This document shows, piece by piece, positions 25,080 to 34,141 of a stretch of 64,000 nucleotides of DNA (the first letter of the stretch is position 1; every line of letters starts with the position of its first letter). Below the pieces are notes generated by a model. It ran no database searches, was not told the DNA's origin, and worked only from the letters and a program-made list of their open reading frames with translations. This stretch comes from Streptomyces megasporus (lineage in GTDB: Bacteria > Actinomycetota > Actinomycetes > Streptomycetales > Streptomycetaceae). A program made the position numbers and the translations under genes. The stretch covers positions 62,001 through 126,000 of the forward strand of contig NZ_JODL01000011.1 in assembly GCF_000718985.1 (NCBI RefSeq), written 5' to 3'.

Positions 25080-25546
25080 GGACCGCACGCGCCCGCCGCG
25101 CCCTCGGACTCGCCGCCGCGACCGCCCTGCTCGCCGGCGGCGCGGTCGCCTGCGGCTCCGGCGACTCCGGCCCCCGGCTGACCGTCGAGGACGCGTACCT
25201 GCCCCGGCCGGTGACCACCGACACCGCCGGCGGCTTCATGACCATCCGCAACGACGGCGACACCGACGACAGGCTCACCTCGGTGAACAGCGACATCTCC
25301 GACGACGTCCAGATCCACACGACCAGCGACGGCACGATGCGCCGCGTCCCGTCGCTGCCCGTGCCCGCGGGCGGCGCCCTGGAGCTCAGCCGCGGTGGTG
25401 ACCACCTGATGTTCATGGATCTCGCCCGCAGACCCGCTCAGGGCGAGAAGGTGTCGGTGGAGCTGCACTTCGAGAAGTCCGACCCGATCACGATCGAGAT
25501 CCCGGTCGAAGCGACCAACCACGTCCCCGGCAGCCACCACCAGTGA
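25076..25546 (+). CDS. PCuAC-type copper chaperone lipoprotein (ECuC-like)
   Basis: 156 residues with a lipoprotein signal (GGAVACGS). The DUF461/PCuAC domain carries the copper ligands of the H(M)-x-n-M...HxM arrangement, visible as DVQIHTTSDGTMRR and GGDHLMFMDL. It would accept Cu(I) outside the membrane and pass it to Sco. The C-terminal SHHQ may add a weak site. The ATG overlaps the stop of sco by ATGA, so the pair is translationally coupled, and the CopC-CopD gene begins 10 bp after the stop. The signal peptide is encoded by the second copy of the 85-bp exact repeat. Confidence 0.92.
   Translation: MRTARARRALGLAAATALLAGGAVACGSGDSGPRLTVEDAYLPRPVTTDTAGGFMTIRNDGDTDDRLTSVNSDISDDVQIHTTSDGTMRRVPSLPVPAGGALELSRGGDHLMFMDLARRPAQGEKVSVELHFEKSDPITIEIPVEATNHVPGSHHQ
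25087..25171 (+). repeat. 85-bp exact direct repeat, copy 2 (in PCuAC gene)
   Basis: Matches 24416-24500 base for base at a distance of 671 bp and in the same reading frame of the lipoprotein signal. Recent gene conversion or duplication is the likely origin. Recombination between copies would delete the mature part of sco. Confidence 0.95.
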
Positions 25547-25556
25547 GGCCACCGCC

Positions 25557-27620
25557 ATGACCACCGCCGTTCCCCGCACCACGCCCCGGTCCCCCTCGCG
25601 CGCGCCGCGGCTCGTCCGCACCCTCCTGTCGGCCGCGCTGCTCGCCGTGTTCGCCGTGCTCGGTCTGCCGGGCGGCGCGACCCCGGCCGGCGCGCACGCC
25701 GTGCTGACCGGGAGCACCCCGGCGCAGGGGGACGTGGTGCCGGAGGCGCCCCGGGAGGTGACGCTCGTCTTCACCGAGAGCGTCGCGCTGTCGGACGACT
25801 CCATCCGCGTCCTGGCGCCGGACGGCGAGCGCGTGGACACCGGCGAACCGGGGGAGCGGCCCGCGGAGGACGGCGGGGACGGGGAGGGCTTCCGCTACGG
25901 GGTGGAACTGCGCGACGGTCTGGCCGACGGCACGTACACCGTGGCCTGGCGGGCGGTCTCGGCCGACAGCCACCCCATCGCCGGCGGCTTCACCTTCTCC
26001 ATCGGCGCGCCCTCGGAGACCTCCGTCACCGTGTCGGGGGAGGAGCCGGGCGGCGGCTCGGCCGGCGCGCTGTACGACACCGCCCGCTACGTCGCCTACG
26101 CGGGCTGGGTGCTGCTCGTCGGCGGGGCGGTCTTCGTCCTCGCCTGCCGGCCCGGCGCCGCCCGGGTCCGTCCGGTGCGGCGCCTGGTGGTGACCGGCTG
26201 GGTCTCGCTGACCGCCGCCACCATCGCGACGCTGCTGCTGCGTGGCCCCTACACCGGCTCGGGCGGTCTGGGCGACGTCCTCGACCCGGGCGTGATCCGG
26301 GAGGTCCTGGAGACCCGGCAGGGCACCGCGCTGGTCTCCAGGCTGCTGCTGCTCGCGGCGGCGGCGCTGCTCGTCTCGATCCTCTTCGGGGCGTACGCGC
26401 GGCAGGACGCCGCCGTGGACGCCACCGGGAACGCCACCGGCGAGGACGCCGGCGACGCCGCGCGGGAACGGCGTGACCTGGCCATCGGCCTGGCCGTCGG
26501 CGGCGCGGTCGTCTCCATCGGGCTCGCCGCGACCTGGGCCATGGCCGAACACGCCTCGACCGGCATCCAGACCGAGGTGGCGATCCCCCTGGACATCGTC
26601 CACCTGCTCGCCGTCGCCGTCTGGCTGGGCGGCCTGGCGGCCCTGCTCGTCGACCTGTGGCGGGGCCCGGCGGTCCCTCGTGAGGCGGTGGCCCGCTTCT
26701 CGCGGCTCGCCCTGTGCTGCGTGTCCGCCCTCGTCGTGACCGGCCTCTACCAGTCCTGGCGGCAGGTCGGCGATTGGTCGGCGCTCGTCTCCACCTCGTA
26801 CGGGCGGCTGCTGCTGCTCAAGGTCGGGCTGGTGGTGCTGCTGGTGGGCGTCGCCCGCTCCTCCCGCCGCTGGACCGCGCGGCTCGTGGACGCGGCGGCG
26901 GCGAACAAGGAGACGGAGAGAGAGGAAGAAGAGGAGAAGCAGGAGAAGGGAGAGGAGGCCCGGCGGGAGCCGGAGTCCGCCGGGCACGAGCAGGCTTCGG
27001 AGGGCACCGAGGCCACCGAGAGCGCCGCCGTCCTCACCCCCGAACGCGCCGCCCAGCTCGCACGGCAGCGCGACGCCATGGAGACCGCGCGCCGCAGGCG
27101 GGAGCGCGACGCCGACCCCGTGCGGTCCGGGCTGCGGCGCTCGGTGCTCGTCGAGGCGGTCATCGCGATCGTCGTGCTCGCCGTGACGACCCTGCTCACC
27201 GGCACCGAGCCCGCCCGTACGGCGGTCGCCGCCGACCGCTCGGGCACGGCGACGACCGAGCGGCCGTCCGTCGGGGCCGGGCCGATCTCCCTCGTCACCC
27301 CCTTCGACACCGGCGGCCCGGAGGGCAAGGGGTCGGCCCGACTCGACATCGATCCCGGTCGCAGTGGTGACAACACCCTCCACCTGCGGCTCACCGACCC
27401 CGAGGACCGCCCCATGGACGCGCCGGAGGTGAAGGTGTCCTTCACCCTGGAGGAGCGGGACATCGGCCCGTTGACCGCCCCTCTGGAGAAGGTCGCCGAG
27501 GGCCACTGGACGGCCGAGGGGTTCCAGCTCCCCCTGTCCGGCACCTGGCGGGCCTCCGTGACGGTGAGGACCTCGGACATCGACCAGGTCACCGAGAGGA
27601 CGACCTTCCTCCTCCCCTGA
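25557..27620 (+). CDS. CopC-CopD fusion copper-uptake membrane protein with YtkA-like C-terminus
   Basis: 687 residues. Signal peptide (about 1-44), then a CopC domain beginning AHAVLTGSTPAQGDVV, with the N-terminal His and the later SHPIAGGFTFSIG that form the copper site. Next come about eight membrane helices of the CopD type (about 165-440). The cytoplasmic loop near residues 445-515 is highly charged (ETEREEEEEKQEKGEEARRE). After one further helix (VLVEAVIAIVVLAVTTLLTG), a C-terminal extracellular domain of about 130 residues (RLTDPEDRPMDAPEVKVSF) resembles YtkA/FixH-like immunoglobulin folds. It probably moves copper across the membrane. It is the fifth gene of the cluster. Confidence 0.92.
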   Translation: MTTAVPRTTPRSPSRAPRLVRTLLSAALLAVFAVLGLPGGATPAGAHAVLTGSTPAQGDVVPEAPREVTLVFTESVALSDDSIRVLAPDGERVDTGEPGERPAEDGGDGEGFRYGVELRDGLADGTYTVAWRAVSADSHPIAGGFTFSIGAPSETSVTVSGEEPGGGSAGALYDTARYVAYAGWVLLVGGAVFVLACRPGAARVRPVRRLVVTGWVSLTAATIATLLLRGPYTGSGGLGDVLDPGVIREVLETRQGTALVSRLLLLAAAALLVSILFGAYARQDAAVDATGNATGEDAGDAARERRDLAIGLAVGGAVVSIGLAATWAMAEHASTGIQTEVAIPLDIVHLLAVAVWLGGLAALLVDLWRGPAVPREAVARFSRLALCCVSALVVTGLYQSWRQVGDWSALVSTSYGRLLLLKVGLVVLLVGVARSSRRWTARLVDAAAANKETEREEEEEKQEKGEEARREPESAGHEQASEGTEATESAAVLTPERAAQLARQRDAMETARRRRERDADPVRSGLRRSVLVEAVIAIVVLAVTTLLTGTEPARTAVAADRSGTATTERPSVGAGPISLVTPFDTGGPEGKGSARLDIDPGRSGDNTLHLRLTDPEDRPMDAPEVKVSFTLEERDIGPLTAPLEKVAEGHWTAEGFQLPLSGTWRASVTVRTSDIDQVTERTTFLLP

Positions 27621-27717
27621 CAACCGAAAACCCCGAACACCCGCACAGCCCGAACACCCGAAGCCCCGAACACCCCCGCACCACCCGTCACCACCGAGGA
27701 ACCGAAGCAGAGAAGCG

Positions 27718-28995
27718 ATGACCACGCACCACCCCGACGGCCGCTCCGACGAGTCCGCCATCCGCCCCGCCGGCCCCTCCCGCCGCCGACTGCTCGGCAC
27801 CGCGGGCGCGGCGGGCGCCGCCGGACTGGTGCTCGGCGCGGCGGGCGGCGCCCTGGGCACCGCCGTCGCGACCGAGTCGCCCACCGCCCTGGCCACGGTC
27901 GGACGGAACCGCGTCCCCTTCCACGGCGTCCACCAGCCCGGCATCGTCGAACCGGCCCAGGCCCACGGCCATCTGATCGCCTTCGACCTGGTCGCGGACG
28001 CGGGGCGCAAGGAGGCCGCCGCGCTGCTGCGCCGCTGGTCGCGGACGGCCGAGGCGCTGATGGCGGGCGAGACGCCCTCCTCCCGGCTGCACGACACCGG
28101 CATCGCCCTGGACGCCGGACCGTCCTCCCTCACCGTCACCTTCGGTTTCGGCCGGAGCTTCTTCGACCGCACGGGCCTGACGGCGCACCGCCCGGCCGCG
28201 CTCGAACCGCTGCCCCCGTTCTCGGCCGACGAACTGGACGCCAAGCGCTCCGACGGGGACCTGTGGGTCCAGATCGGCGCCGACGACGCCCTGGTGGCCT
28301 TCCACGCGCTGCGCGCCCTCCAGCGCGAGGCGGACGGCACGGCGCGGGTGCGCTGGCAGATGAACGGCTTCAACCGCTCCCCCGGCGCCACCGCCACCCC
28401 CCGCACCGCCCGCAACCTGATGGGCCAGGTCGACGGCACCAACAACCCCAGGGAGACCGACGAGGACTTCGAGCGGCGGGTCTTCGTGCCCTCCGGCGGC
28501 GACCCGGCGTGGATGGCCGGCGGCTCGTACGCGGTGCTGCGGCGCATCCGGATGCTGCTGGACGACTGGGAGAGGACGCCGCTCGCGGAGCAGGAGAAGG
28601 TGATCGGCCGCCGCAAGTCCGACGGCGCCCCGCTGTCGGGCGGCTCCGAGACCACCCCGGTGGACCTGGAGAAGCGGAACGCGGGCGGCGATCTCGCCAT
28701 CGCCGCCGACGCCCACGTACGGGTGACGGCGCCCGAGACCAACGGCGGCGCCGTGATGCTGCGGCGCTCCTTCTCCTACCACGACGGCTTCCGCGACGAC
28801 GGCGCACCGGACGCCGGACTGCTGTTCATCGCCTGGCAGGCGGACCCGATGAAGGGCTTCGTGCCCGTGCAGCGCAAGCTCGACCGGGGCGACGCGCTCT
28901 CCCGCTTCATCCGCCACGAGGCGAGCGCGCTGTTCGCGGTGCCGGGCGGCGCCGGCGAGGGCGAGTACGTGGGGCAGAGACTGCTGGAGGGGTGA
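27718..28995 (+). CDS. dtpA: Dye-decolourising haem peroxidase, Tat-exported (DtpA-like)
   Basis: 425 residues. A twin-arginine signal (SRRRLLGTAGAAGAAGLVLG) shows export of the folded haem protein. The Dyp distal motif is MGQVDGTNNPRETDEDFE with the catalytic Asp, and the proximal haem His is in FIRHEASALFAVPGG. In S. lividans the homologous DtpA, with its copper chaperones, supports the radical copper oxidase GlxA during tip growth. That oxidase is not encoded in this window. The gene is 97 bp after CopC-CopD. The intervening DNA has short CCCGAACACC repeats and a GGAACCGAAGCAGAGAAGCG leader. A-type Dyp family membership is inferred from length and signal. Confidence 0.92.
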   Translation: MTTHHPDGRSDESAIRPAGPSRRRLLGTAGAAGAAGLVLGAAGGALGTAVATESPTALATVGRNRVPFHGVHQPGIVEPAQAHGHLIAFDLVADAGRKEAAALLRRWSRTAEALMAGETPSSRLHDTGIALDAGPSSLTVTFGFGRSFFDRTGLTAHRPAALEPLPPFSADELDAKRSDGDLWVQIGADDALVAFHALRALQREADGTARVRWQMNGFNRSPGATATPRTARNLMGQVDGTNNPRETDEDFERRVFVPSGGDPAWMAGGSYAVLRRIRMLLDDWERTPLAEQEKVIGRRKSDGAPLSGGSETTPVDLEKRNAGGDLAIAADAHVRVTAPETNGGAVMLRRSFSYHDGFRDDGAPDAGLLFIAWQADPMKGFVPVQRKLDRGDALSRFIRHEASALFAVPGGAGEGEYVGQRLLEG

Positions 28996-29051
28996 GGTCC
29001 GAGAATCGAGATCGACGGCCGGCCGACCGTCGGCATCGTTACTGTGGCCGT

Positions 29052-29990
29052 ATGTCAGCAGCGAGCCGCTACACCTACCTCGGGCCCGAGGGCACCTTCA
29101 CCGAAGCCGCGATCCGTACCCTCCCGGAGGCGGCCACCAGGGAGCTGGTGCCGATGGTGTCGGTGCCCACCGCGCTGGACGCCGTGCGGAACGGGGAGGC
29201 GGGCGGCTCCCTGGTGCCGATCGAGAACTCGGTGGAGGGCGGGGTCACCGCCACCCTGGACGAGTTGGCCACCGGCGCGCCGCTGATGATCTACCGCGAG
29301 GTGCTGCTGCCGATCTCGTTCGCGCTGCTGGTGCGGCCGGGCACCGAGCTGACGTCGGTCAAGACGGTGACCGGGCACCCGGTCGCCCAGCCCCAGGTGC
29401 GCCGCTGGCTGGCCGCCCACCTGCCCGACGCGCAGTGGGAGTCGGCGGCCTCCAACGCGGACGGCGCCCGGCTGGTGCAGGAGGGGCGGTACGACGCGGC
29501 GTTCGCGGGCGAGTTCGCCGCGGCGACGTACGGCCTGGTTCCGCTGGTGACCGGCATCCACGACGTGGAGAACGCGGAGACGCGCTTCGTGTTGGTCGGC
29601 CGACCGGGGCGGCCCGCCGCGCGGACCGGAGCCGACAAGACCTCGCTGGTCCTCTGGCTCGGCGACGACCGTCCGGGCGCGCTGCTGGAGTTGCTCCAGG
29701 AGTTCGCGGTGCGGGGCGTCAACCTGGTGCGGATCGAGTCGCGGCCCACCGGCGAGGGCATCGGCCGCTACTGCTTCTCGGTGGACGCCGAGGGGCACAT
29801 CACCGACCGGCGGGTGGGCGAGGCGCTGATGGGTCTGCGGCGGATCTGCCCGAGAGTGCGGTTCCTGGGTTCGTATCCGCGGGCGGGCGTCGAGCCCTCG
29901 CAGACCACGCCGCTGCGGCAGGGGACGACGGACGAGGAGTTCGAGGAGGCGTCGGACTGGCTGGCGCGCTGCGTCGACGGACGCGCCTGA
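29052..29990 (+). CDS. pheA: Prephenate dehydratase
   Basis: Converts prephenate to phenylpyruvate in phenylalanine synthesis. 312 residues: dehydratase domain (about 1-190) with YLGPEGTFTEAA, VPIENSVEGGV and ENAETRFVLVG, then a regulatory ACT domain (about 205-285) with the Phe-binding ESRPTGEG. ATG at 29052; the longer frame from the previous gene region is not related. An aromatic/histidinol-phosphate aminotransferase gene at 48.3 kb could serve the following transamination step, but is not linked. Confidence 0.95.
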   Translation: MSAASRYTYLGPEGTFTEAAIRTLPEAATRELVPMVSVPTALDAVRNGEAGGSLVPIENSVEGGVTATLDELATGAPLMIYREVLLPISFALLVRPGTELTSVKTVTGHPVAQPQVRRWLAAHLPDAQWESAASNADGARLVQEGRYDAAFAGEFAAATYGLVPLVTGIHDVENAETRFVLVGRPGRPAARTGADKTSLVLWLGDDRPGALLELLQEFAVRGVNLVRIESRPTGEGIGRYCFSVDAEGHITDRRVGEALMGLRRICPRVRFLGSYPRAGVEPSQTTPLRQGTTDEEFEEASDWLARCVDGRA

Positions 29991-30017
29991 GGGGACGGCC
30001 GGGAAGGTTCGCGCGAG

Positions 30018-30329
30018 TTATCCACAGGACCTGTGTGCGACCTGTGCACAACACATTCTCGCTAAGCGCGCATTCTCGACAAAACGCCCTTATTTCCCTT
30101 CCTTGTACATAGCCGAGCAGAACCCTGCGACCCCCGTCGAATAACTTGATCAACACTCGAAAGGACGGCATTTCCGTCCGAAAGGGTGTGTAGACGAGGT
30201 GAAGAAGGGGAATCGATGCGCGAGCACACCCGCCGGCGCCTCTCGCCCTCGCCCTCTCCTCGTCTTCTTCCACAGGTTTTCCAGAGGGCCTGTGGAAAAC
30301 AGGGCATCTTCCCACACCCCTGTGGATAA
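30018..30329. promoter_or_regulatory. Cluster of DnaA boxes between pheA and serS
   Basis: The 646-bp gap holds several 9-mers of the DnaA-box type: TTATCCACA at 30018-30026 (plus), TTGTGCACA at 30043-30051 (minus), TCTTCCACA at 30266-30274 (plus, weaker), TTTTCCACA at 30291-30299 (minus) and TTATCCACA at 30321-30329 (minus). Two groups are separated by about 215 bp. S. coelicolor has DnaA-box clusters outside oriC, one of which (D78) is known to titrate DnaA and restrain initiation. This may be its counterpart, judging from gene order remembered near serS. The remainder of the gap (30330-30636) would hold the serS promoter; no gene is seen. Confidence 0.75.
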
Positions 30330-30636
30330 CCCGGCCGCCCATCGCCGCGCCCGGCCCCGCCCCCGGGCATCGGACCGGCCCCGACGCCCGCTGCGGCCCG
30401 GCGGCTTTCCGCCGGCTTTCCGGCGTTTCCCGGCGCGCCCCGACGTTTTCCGGATGCCTCGCCGGGACGGGGATTCCGTCCACCCCCGCACCGCGGAACT
30501 CCCCCCGTACGGTGACATCGGAAATTACCTTGACGGCACCTCCGCACCCTTTCCCGAAAACCCTCAAAAGGAACATATCGGCACGTATCGCCGTATCGAG
30601 TCGAGCGTGCCGCCCGCCCCCCGGTACCCTGGCGGC

Positions 30637-31923
30637 GTGATTGACCTTCGCCTGCTCCGTGAGGACCCCGACCGTGTGCGCGCCTCCCAGCGTGCCCGTG
30701 GAGAGGACGTCGGCGTCGTCGACGCCCTGCTCTCCGCCGACGAGCGGCGCAGGTCGTCCGGCGTCCGCTTCGACGAGTTGCGCGCCGAGCAGAAGCAGCT
30801 CGGCAAGCTGATCCCCAAGGCCACCGGCGACGAGAAGGCCGAGCTGCTGAAGAAGGCCGGCGAGCTGGCCGCCGCGGTCAAGGCGGCCGACGCCGAGCGG
30901 GACGAGGCCGACGCGGAGACCCAGCGGCTGCTCCTCCGACTCGGCAACCTCGTCCACCCCGACGTGCCCGTGGGCGGCGAGGACGACTTCACCGTCCGCG
31001 AGACGCACGGCACCCCGCGCGACTTCGCCGCCGAGGGCTTCGAACCCAAGGACCACCTGGAGCTCGGCCAGGCGCTCGGCGCCATCGACGTCGAGCGCGG
31101 CGCCAAGGTCTCCGGCTCGCGCTTCTACTACCTGACCGGCGTCGGCGCCCTGCTGGAGCTGGCCCTGGTCAACGCCGCGATCGCCCAGGCCACCGAGGCG
31201 GGCTTCATCCCCATGCTGACCCCGGCGCTGGTCAAGCCCCGCGCCATGGAGGGCACCGGATTCCTCGGCCAGGCCGCCGAGAACGTCTACCACCTGGAGA
31301 AGGACGACTACTACCTGGTCGGCACCTCCGAGGTACCGCTCGCCGGCTACCACATGGACGAGATCCTCGACGCGGAGAAGCTGCCGCTGCGGTACGCCGG
31401 TTTCTCCCCGTGCTTCCGTCGCGAGGCGGGCTCGTACGGCAAGGACACCCGCGGCATCTTCCGCGTCCACCAGTTCGACAAGGTGGAGATGTTCTCCTAC
31501 GTCGCGCCCGAGGACTCCGAGGCCGAGCACCTGCGGCTGCTGGAGTGGGAGAAGCAGTGGCTGAACTCCCTGGAGCTGCCCTTCCGGGTGATCGACGTCG
31601 CCACCGGTGACCTGGGCGCCTCCGCCTCCCGGAAGTTCGACTGCGAGGCGTGGATCCCGACCCAGGGCAAGTACCGCGAGCTGACCTCCGCCTCCAACTG
31701 CGACGAGTTCCAGGCCCGCCGGCTGTCCATCCGGATGCGCCAGGAGAAGAAGGTCCGTCCGCTGGCGACGCTCAACGGCACGCTGTGCGCGGTCCCCCGC
31801 ACCATCGTGGCCCTGCTGGAGAACCACCAGCAGGCCGACGGCTCGGTGCGGGTGCCCGAGATCCTCCGGCCCCACCTGGGCGGACGCGAGGTGCTGGAGC
31901 CCGTGGGAACCGCCGCCCGGTGA
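30637..31923 (+). CDS. serS: Seryl-tRNA synthetase
   Basis: Class II synthetase that charges tRNA-Ser. 428 residues starting at GTG ([18 protein letters not shown]). The N-terminal long coiled-coil arm that grips the extra arm of tRNA-Ser spans about 25-110. Motif 2 is in [20 protein letters not shown] and motif 3 near the C-terminus ([20 protein letters not shown]). The TXE loop is [11 protein letters not shown]. The stop codon overlaps the GTG of the following HAD gene (GTGA), so the two are coupled. A longer in-frame ATG upstream is not related to the family. Confidence 0.97.
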   Translation: MIDLRLLREDPDRVRASQRARGEDVGVVDALLSADERRRSSGVRFDELRAEQKQLGKLIPKATGDEKAELLKKAGELAAAVKAADAERDEADAETQRLLLRLGNLVHPDVPVGGEDDFTVRETHGTPRDFAAEGFEPKDHLELGQALGAIDVERGAKVSGSRFYYLTGVGALLELALVNAAIAQATEAGFIPMLTPALVKPRAMEGTGFLGQAAENVYHLEKDDYYLVGTSEVPLAGYHMDEILDAEKLPLRYAGFSPCFRREAGSYGKDTRGIFRVHQFDKVEMFSYVAPEDSEAEHLRLLEWEKQWLNSLELPFRVIDVATGDLGASASRKFDCEAWIPTQGKYRELTSASNCDEFQARRLSIRMRQEKKVRPLATLNGTLCAVPRTIVALLENHQQADGSVRVPEILRPHLGGREVLEPVGTAAR

Positions 31924-32741
31924 GTGCCGAGTCCTCCCGCCTCCCGTACCGGCTGGTCGCCACCGACCTCGACGGCACACTGCTGCGCAGCGACGGCACC
32001 ATCTCGCCCCGCACCCGTGAGGCGCTCGCCGCCGCCACGGCGGCGGGTGCCGCGCACATCGTGGTCACCGGCCGCTCCGTGCCCTGGACCAGGCACATCC
32101 TGGACGAGCTGGGGTACGACGGCCTGGCCGTCTGCGGGCAGGGCTCGCAGGTCTACCACGCCGGCGAACACCGAATGCTCACCTCGGTGACGCTCGACCG
32201 CCGGCAGGCCCGGTTGGCGATCGAGAAGATCCAGGCGGAGATCGGCCCGGTGGCCCTGGCCGTCTCCCGGGACGGGCTGGACGGCGAGGTGCTGTTCGGT
32301 CCGCACTACCGGGTGGGGAACGAGGAACTGCCCGCGACGGCCACCGCCGATCCGGCCGAGCTGTGGGCCGAGCCCCTGAACAAGGTCTACCTCCAGCACC
32401 CCGGCGGGCTGGACGACGACGCCCTCGCCGACGCCGCCCGACGGGCCGCGGGCGACCTGGTGGGCGTGGTGGTCTCGGGCGAGGGCATCGTGGAGATGCT
32501 GCCGCTGGGGCTCTCCAAGGCCAAGGGCCTGTCGATCGCCGCCCGCCGGCTGGGAGTGTCGGCGACGACGACGATCGCCTTCGGCGACATGCCCAACGAC
32601 ATCCCCATGTTCGCCTGGGCCGCCCACGGCGTCGCCATGGGCAGCGCCCACCCCGAACTGCTGGCGGTGGCCGACGAGGTGACCGCGTCCAACGACGAGG
32701 ACGGCATCGCGGTCGTCCTGGAGCGGCTGTTCTCCCTCTGA
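31920..32741 (+). CDS. HAD-IIB (Cof-type) sugar-phosphate phosphatase
   Basis: 273 residues with all HAD motifs: nucleophile in [14 protein letters not shown], Thr in HIVVTGRSV, Lys in [13 protein letters not shown] and the acidic motif [16 protein letters not shown]. The large C2B cap marks the Cof/YidA subgroup acting on small phosphorylated metabolites; the substrate is unknown. Its GTG overlaps the serS stop by 4 bases. A paralogue with the same layout is encoded at 40887-41738. A hairpin with its loop over the stop codon of the convergent MarR gene ends the transcript. Confidence 0.9.
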   Translation: MSAESSRLPYRLVATDLDGTLLRSDGTISPRTREALAAATAAGAAHIVVTGRSVPWTRHILDELGYDGLAVCGQGSQVYHAGEHRMLTSVTLDRRQARLAIEKIQAEIGPVALAVSRDGLDGEVLFGPHYRVGNEELPATATADPAELWAEPLNKVYLQHPGGLDDDALADAARRAAGDLVGVVVSGEGIVEMLPLGLSKAKGLSIAARRLGVSATTTIAFGDMPNDIPMFAWAAHGVAMGSAHPELLAVADEVTASNDEDGIAVVLERLFSL

Positions 32742-32785
32742 GGAACCGGCCGCCGAGCAACCGGCCGTCGAGCAACCGGCTGCCG

Positions 32786-32820
32786 AGGGACCGCCCGCGC
32801 TCACTCCGGGGGCGGTCCCT
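32786..32820. terminator. Bidirectional 11-bp hairpin containing the MarR-gene stop codon
   Basis: Arms 32786-32796 and 32810-32820 pair exactly. The loop contains the stop codon of the convergent MarR gene (32801-32803), so the right arm encodes the last residues of that protein. Copies of GAGCAACCGGC precede it at about 32755-32780. Confidence 0.7.
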
Positions 32821-33271
32821 CCGTGGTGCCCTCCAGGACCGCCCGGCAGATGGCGTGGAGCTGCTCGGTCCGCTCCGGGGTGAGGTGGTCGAACAGGGCT
32901 CGGCGGACCTGCTCCACATGGCCGTGGGCCGCCTCCTCCAGCGTGGCGAACCCCTCGTCGGTCAGCGTGGCCAACGTGGTGCGATGGTCGGCGGGGTGCT
33001 GGGTCCGCTTCACCCAGCCCCGGCTCTCCAGCTTGGCGACGGCATGGGAGAGCCGGCTGGCCGAGGAGCGGGTGATCCTCGCCAGTTGGCTCATGGTGAG
33101 GGTCCGGTCCGGAGCCTCGGAGAGCATGGCCAGGGTCTGGTAGTACGCCAGCGGCATCCCGGCGTCACGCTGCAACTGTCGGTCCAGTTCCTCGCGGATG
33201 CGCTGGGTTGCGGCCAGGAAGGCCCGCCAGGTCCGCTGCTCTTCGTCGTTCAACCACCGTGTCGTGCCCAT
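32801..33271 (-). CDS. MarR-family transcriptional regulator
   Basis: 156 residues with a winged helix at about 45-110 (LTMSQLARITRSSASRLSHA as recognition region, wing QHPADHRTTLATLTDEG) and dimerising helices at both ends. It probably represses a neighbouring or its own gene and responds to small phenolic or oxidant ligands. The nearest gene upstream on the same strand is the ABC-2 permease at 33402, 130 bp away, and the two may be transcribed separately. No palindromic operator was identified. ATG at 33271. Confidence 0.9.
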   Translation of the reverse strand: MGTTRWLNDEEQRTWRAFLAATQRIREELDRQLQRDAGMPLAYYQTLAMLSEAPDRTLTMSQLARITRSSASRLSHAVAKLESRGWVKRTQHPADHRTTLATLTDEGFATLEEAAHGHVEQVRRALFDHLTPERTEQLHAICRAVLEGTTEGPPPE

Positions 33272-33401
33272 GTTTCCAGCGTACGAGTACGGAGGAAACG
33301 GGCATACGGGCTGCTCCCGTGGACCGAACGCCGCGCGCCCCCGGCCCCGAGGAGCGGGGCGGGGGCGCGCGATGCCGGTGTACGGGCGGGGGGTGCCCCG
33401 C

Positions 33402-34121
33402 TCACTCCTCGCCCGCGAGGGTGAGAGTGCGCAGTTTCCGCCCCGCGTACCAGGTGCCCGCGACGGTCACCACCGCCAGCAGCACCACGGCGGTCGGCAG
33501 TCCGACGTCGGAGGCGATGTTCGCGCCGGGCGCCGTCTTCTCGGCCAGGGCCAGCGCCCACTGCTGGACGCTGAGCGTCCGGGCGCCGGGCACCAGGCTG
33601 CCGAAGAGTGCCTCCCAGATGAGGGCGTAGACCAGGCCGAGGACGACGGCGTGCCGGCTGACCGTGCCCAGCAGCAGGAAGACCGCGCTGTAGGCGATGG
33701 AGGCGGCGACCGCCGCGACGGTGTAGGCGACGGCGATCTGTTGGCTGTTGCCGTTGAGGATCCAGCCCGCGACCAGCATGGGGACCGCCGAGAACACCAT
33801 GGTGACGGCGATGGCGACGGTCAGCTTGGTGAGGATGATCGTGGGCCGCTTCAGCGGCTTGGCCAGCAGGTAGACGATCGCGCCGTCGTCGATCTCCGGG
33901 CCGATCGCGCCGGTCCCGGCGATCACGCCGATCAGCGGGACCATGGTGGCCAGCGCGAAGCCGCCGAGCACCTCGGTGGCGACGGCGTCGTCGGCGCCGA
34001 CCAGCAGGCGGATCGCCACGGAGATCACCACGAGCACCGCGGGCAGGACGAACAGGATCAGCGCCCGGCGGCGGCCGAGCAGGGCCCGGTAGGTGAGCCG
34101 GGCGACCGTGGGGTCGTACAT
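33402..34121 (-). CDS. ABC-2 transporter permease
   Basis: 239 residues, six membrane helices, and the pattern of ABC-2 type exporters (LTYRALLGRRRALILFVLPA at the N-terminus, then IGPEIDDGAIVYLLAKPLKR in the first cytoplasmic loop). It pairs with the ATPase encoded 20 bp upstream. The four genes from 37.0 to 33.4 kb (ATPase, permease, ATPase, permease) are read in the same direction with short gaps, so they probably form one or two related exporters. The substrate cannot be told from the sequence; antibiotics, lipids and membrane-active peptides are all known for the family. Confidence 0.9.
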   Translation of the reverse strand: MYDPTVARLTYRALLGRRRALILFVLPAVLVVISVAIRLLVGADDAVATEVLGGFALATMVPLIGVIAGTGAIGPEIDDGAIVYLLAKPLKRPTIILTKLTVAIAVTMVFSAVPMLVAGWILNGNSQQIAVAYTVAAVAASIAYSAVFLLLGTVSRHAVVLGLVYALIWEALFGSLVPGARTLSVQQWALALAEKTAPGANIASDVGLPTAVVLLAVVTVAGTWYAGRKLRTLTLAGEE

Positions 34122-34141
34122 CGCTGTGGGCTCCTTGGTTC

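Noticed and set aside
25488..28742. 1084-codon open frame opposite CopC-CopD and DtpA
   Set aside because: High GC keeps the antisense strand open. It contradicts two well-supported genes and has low-complexity composition.
30199..30636. N-terminal extension of serS from an ATG at 30199
   Set aside because: The extra 146 residues are Pro/Arg-rich translation of the DnaA-box region. The family start is clearly GTG 30637.
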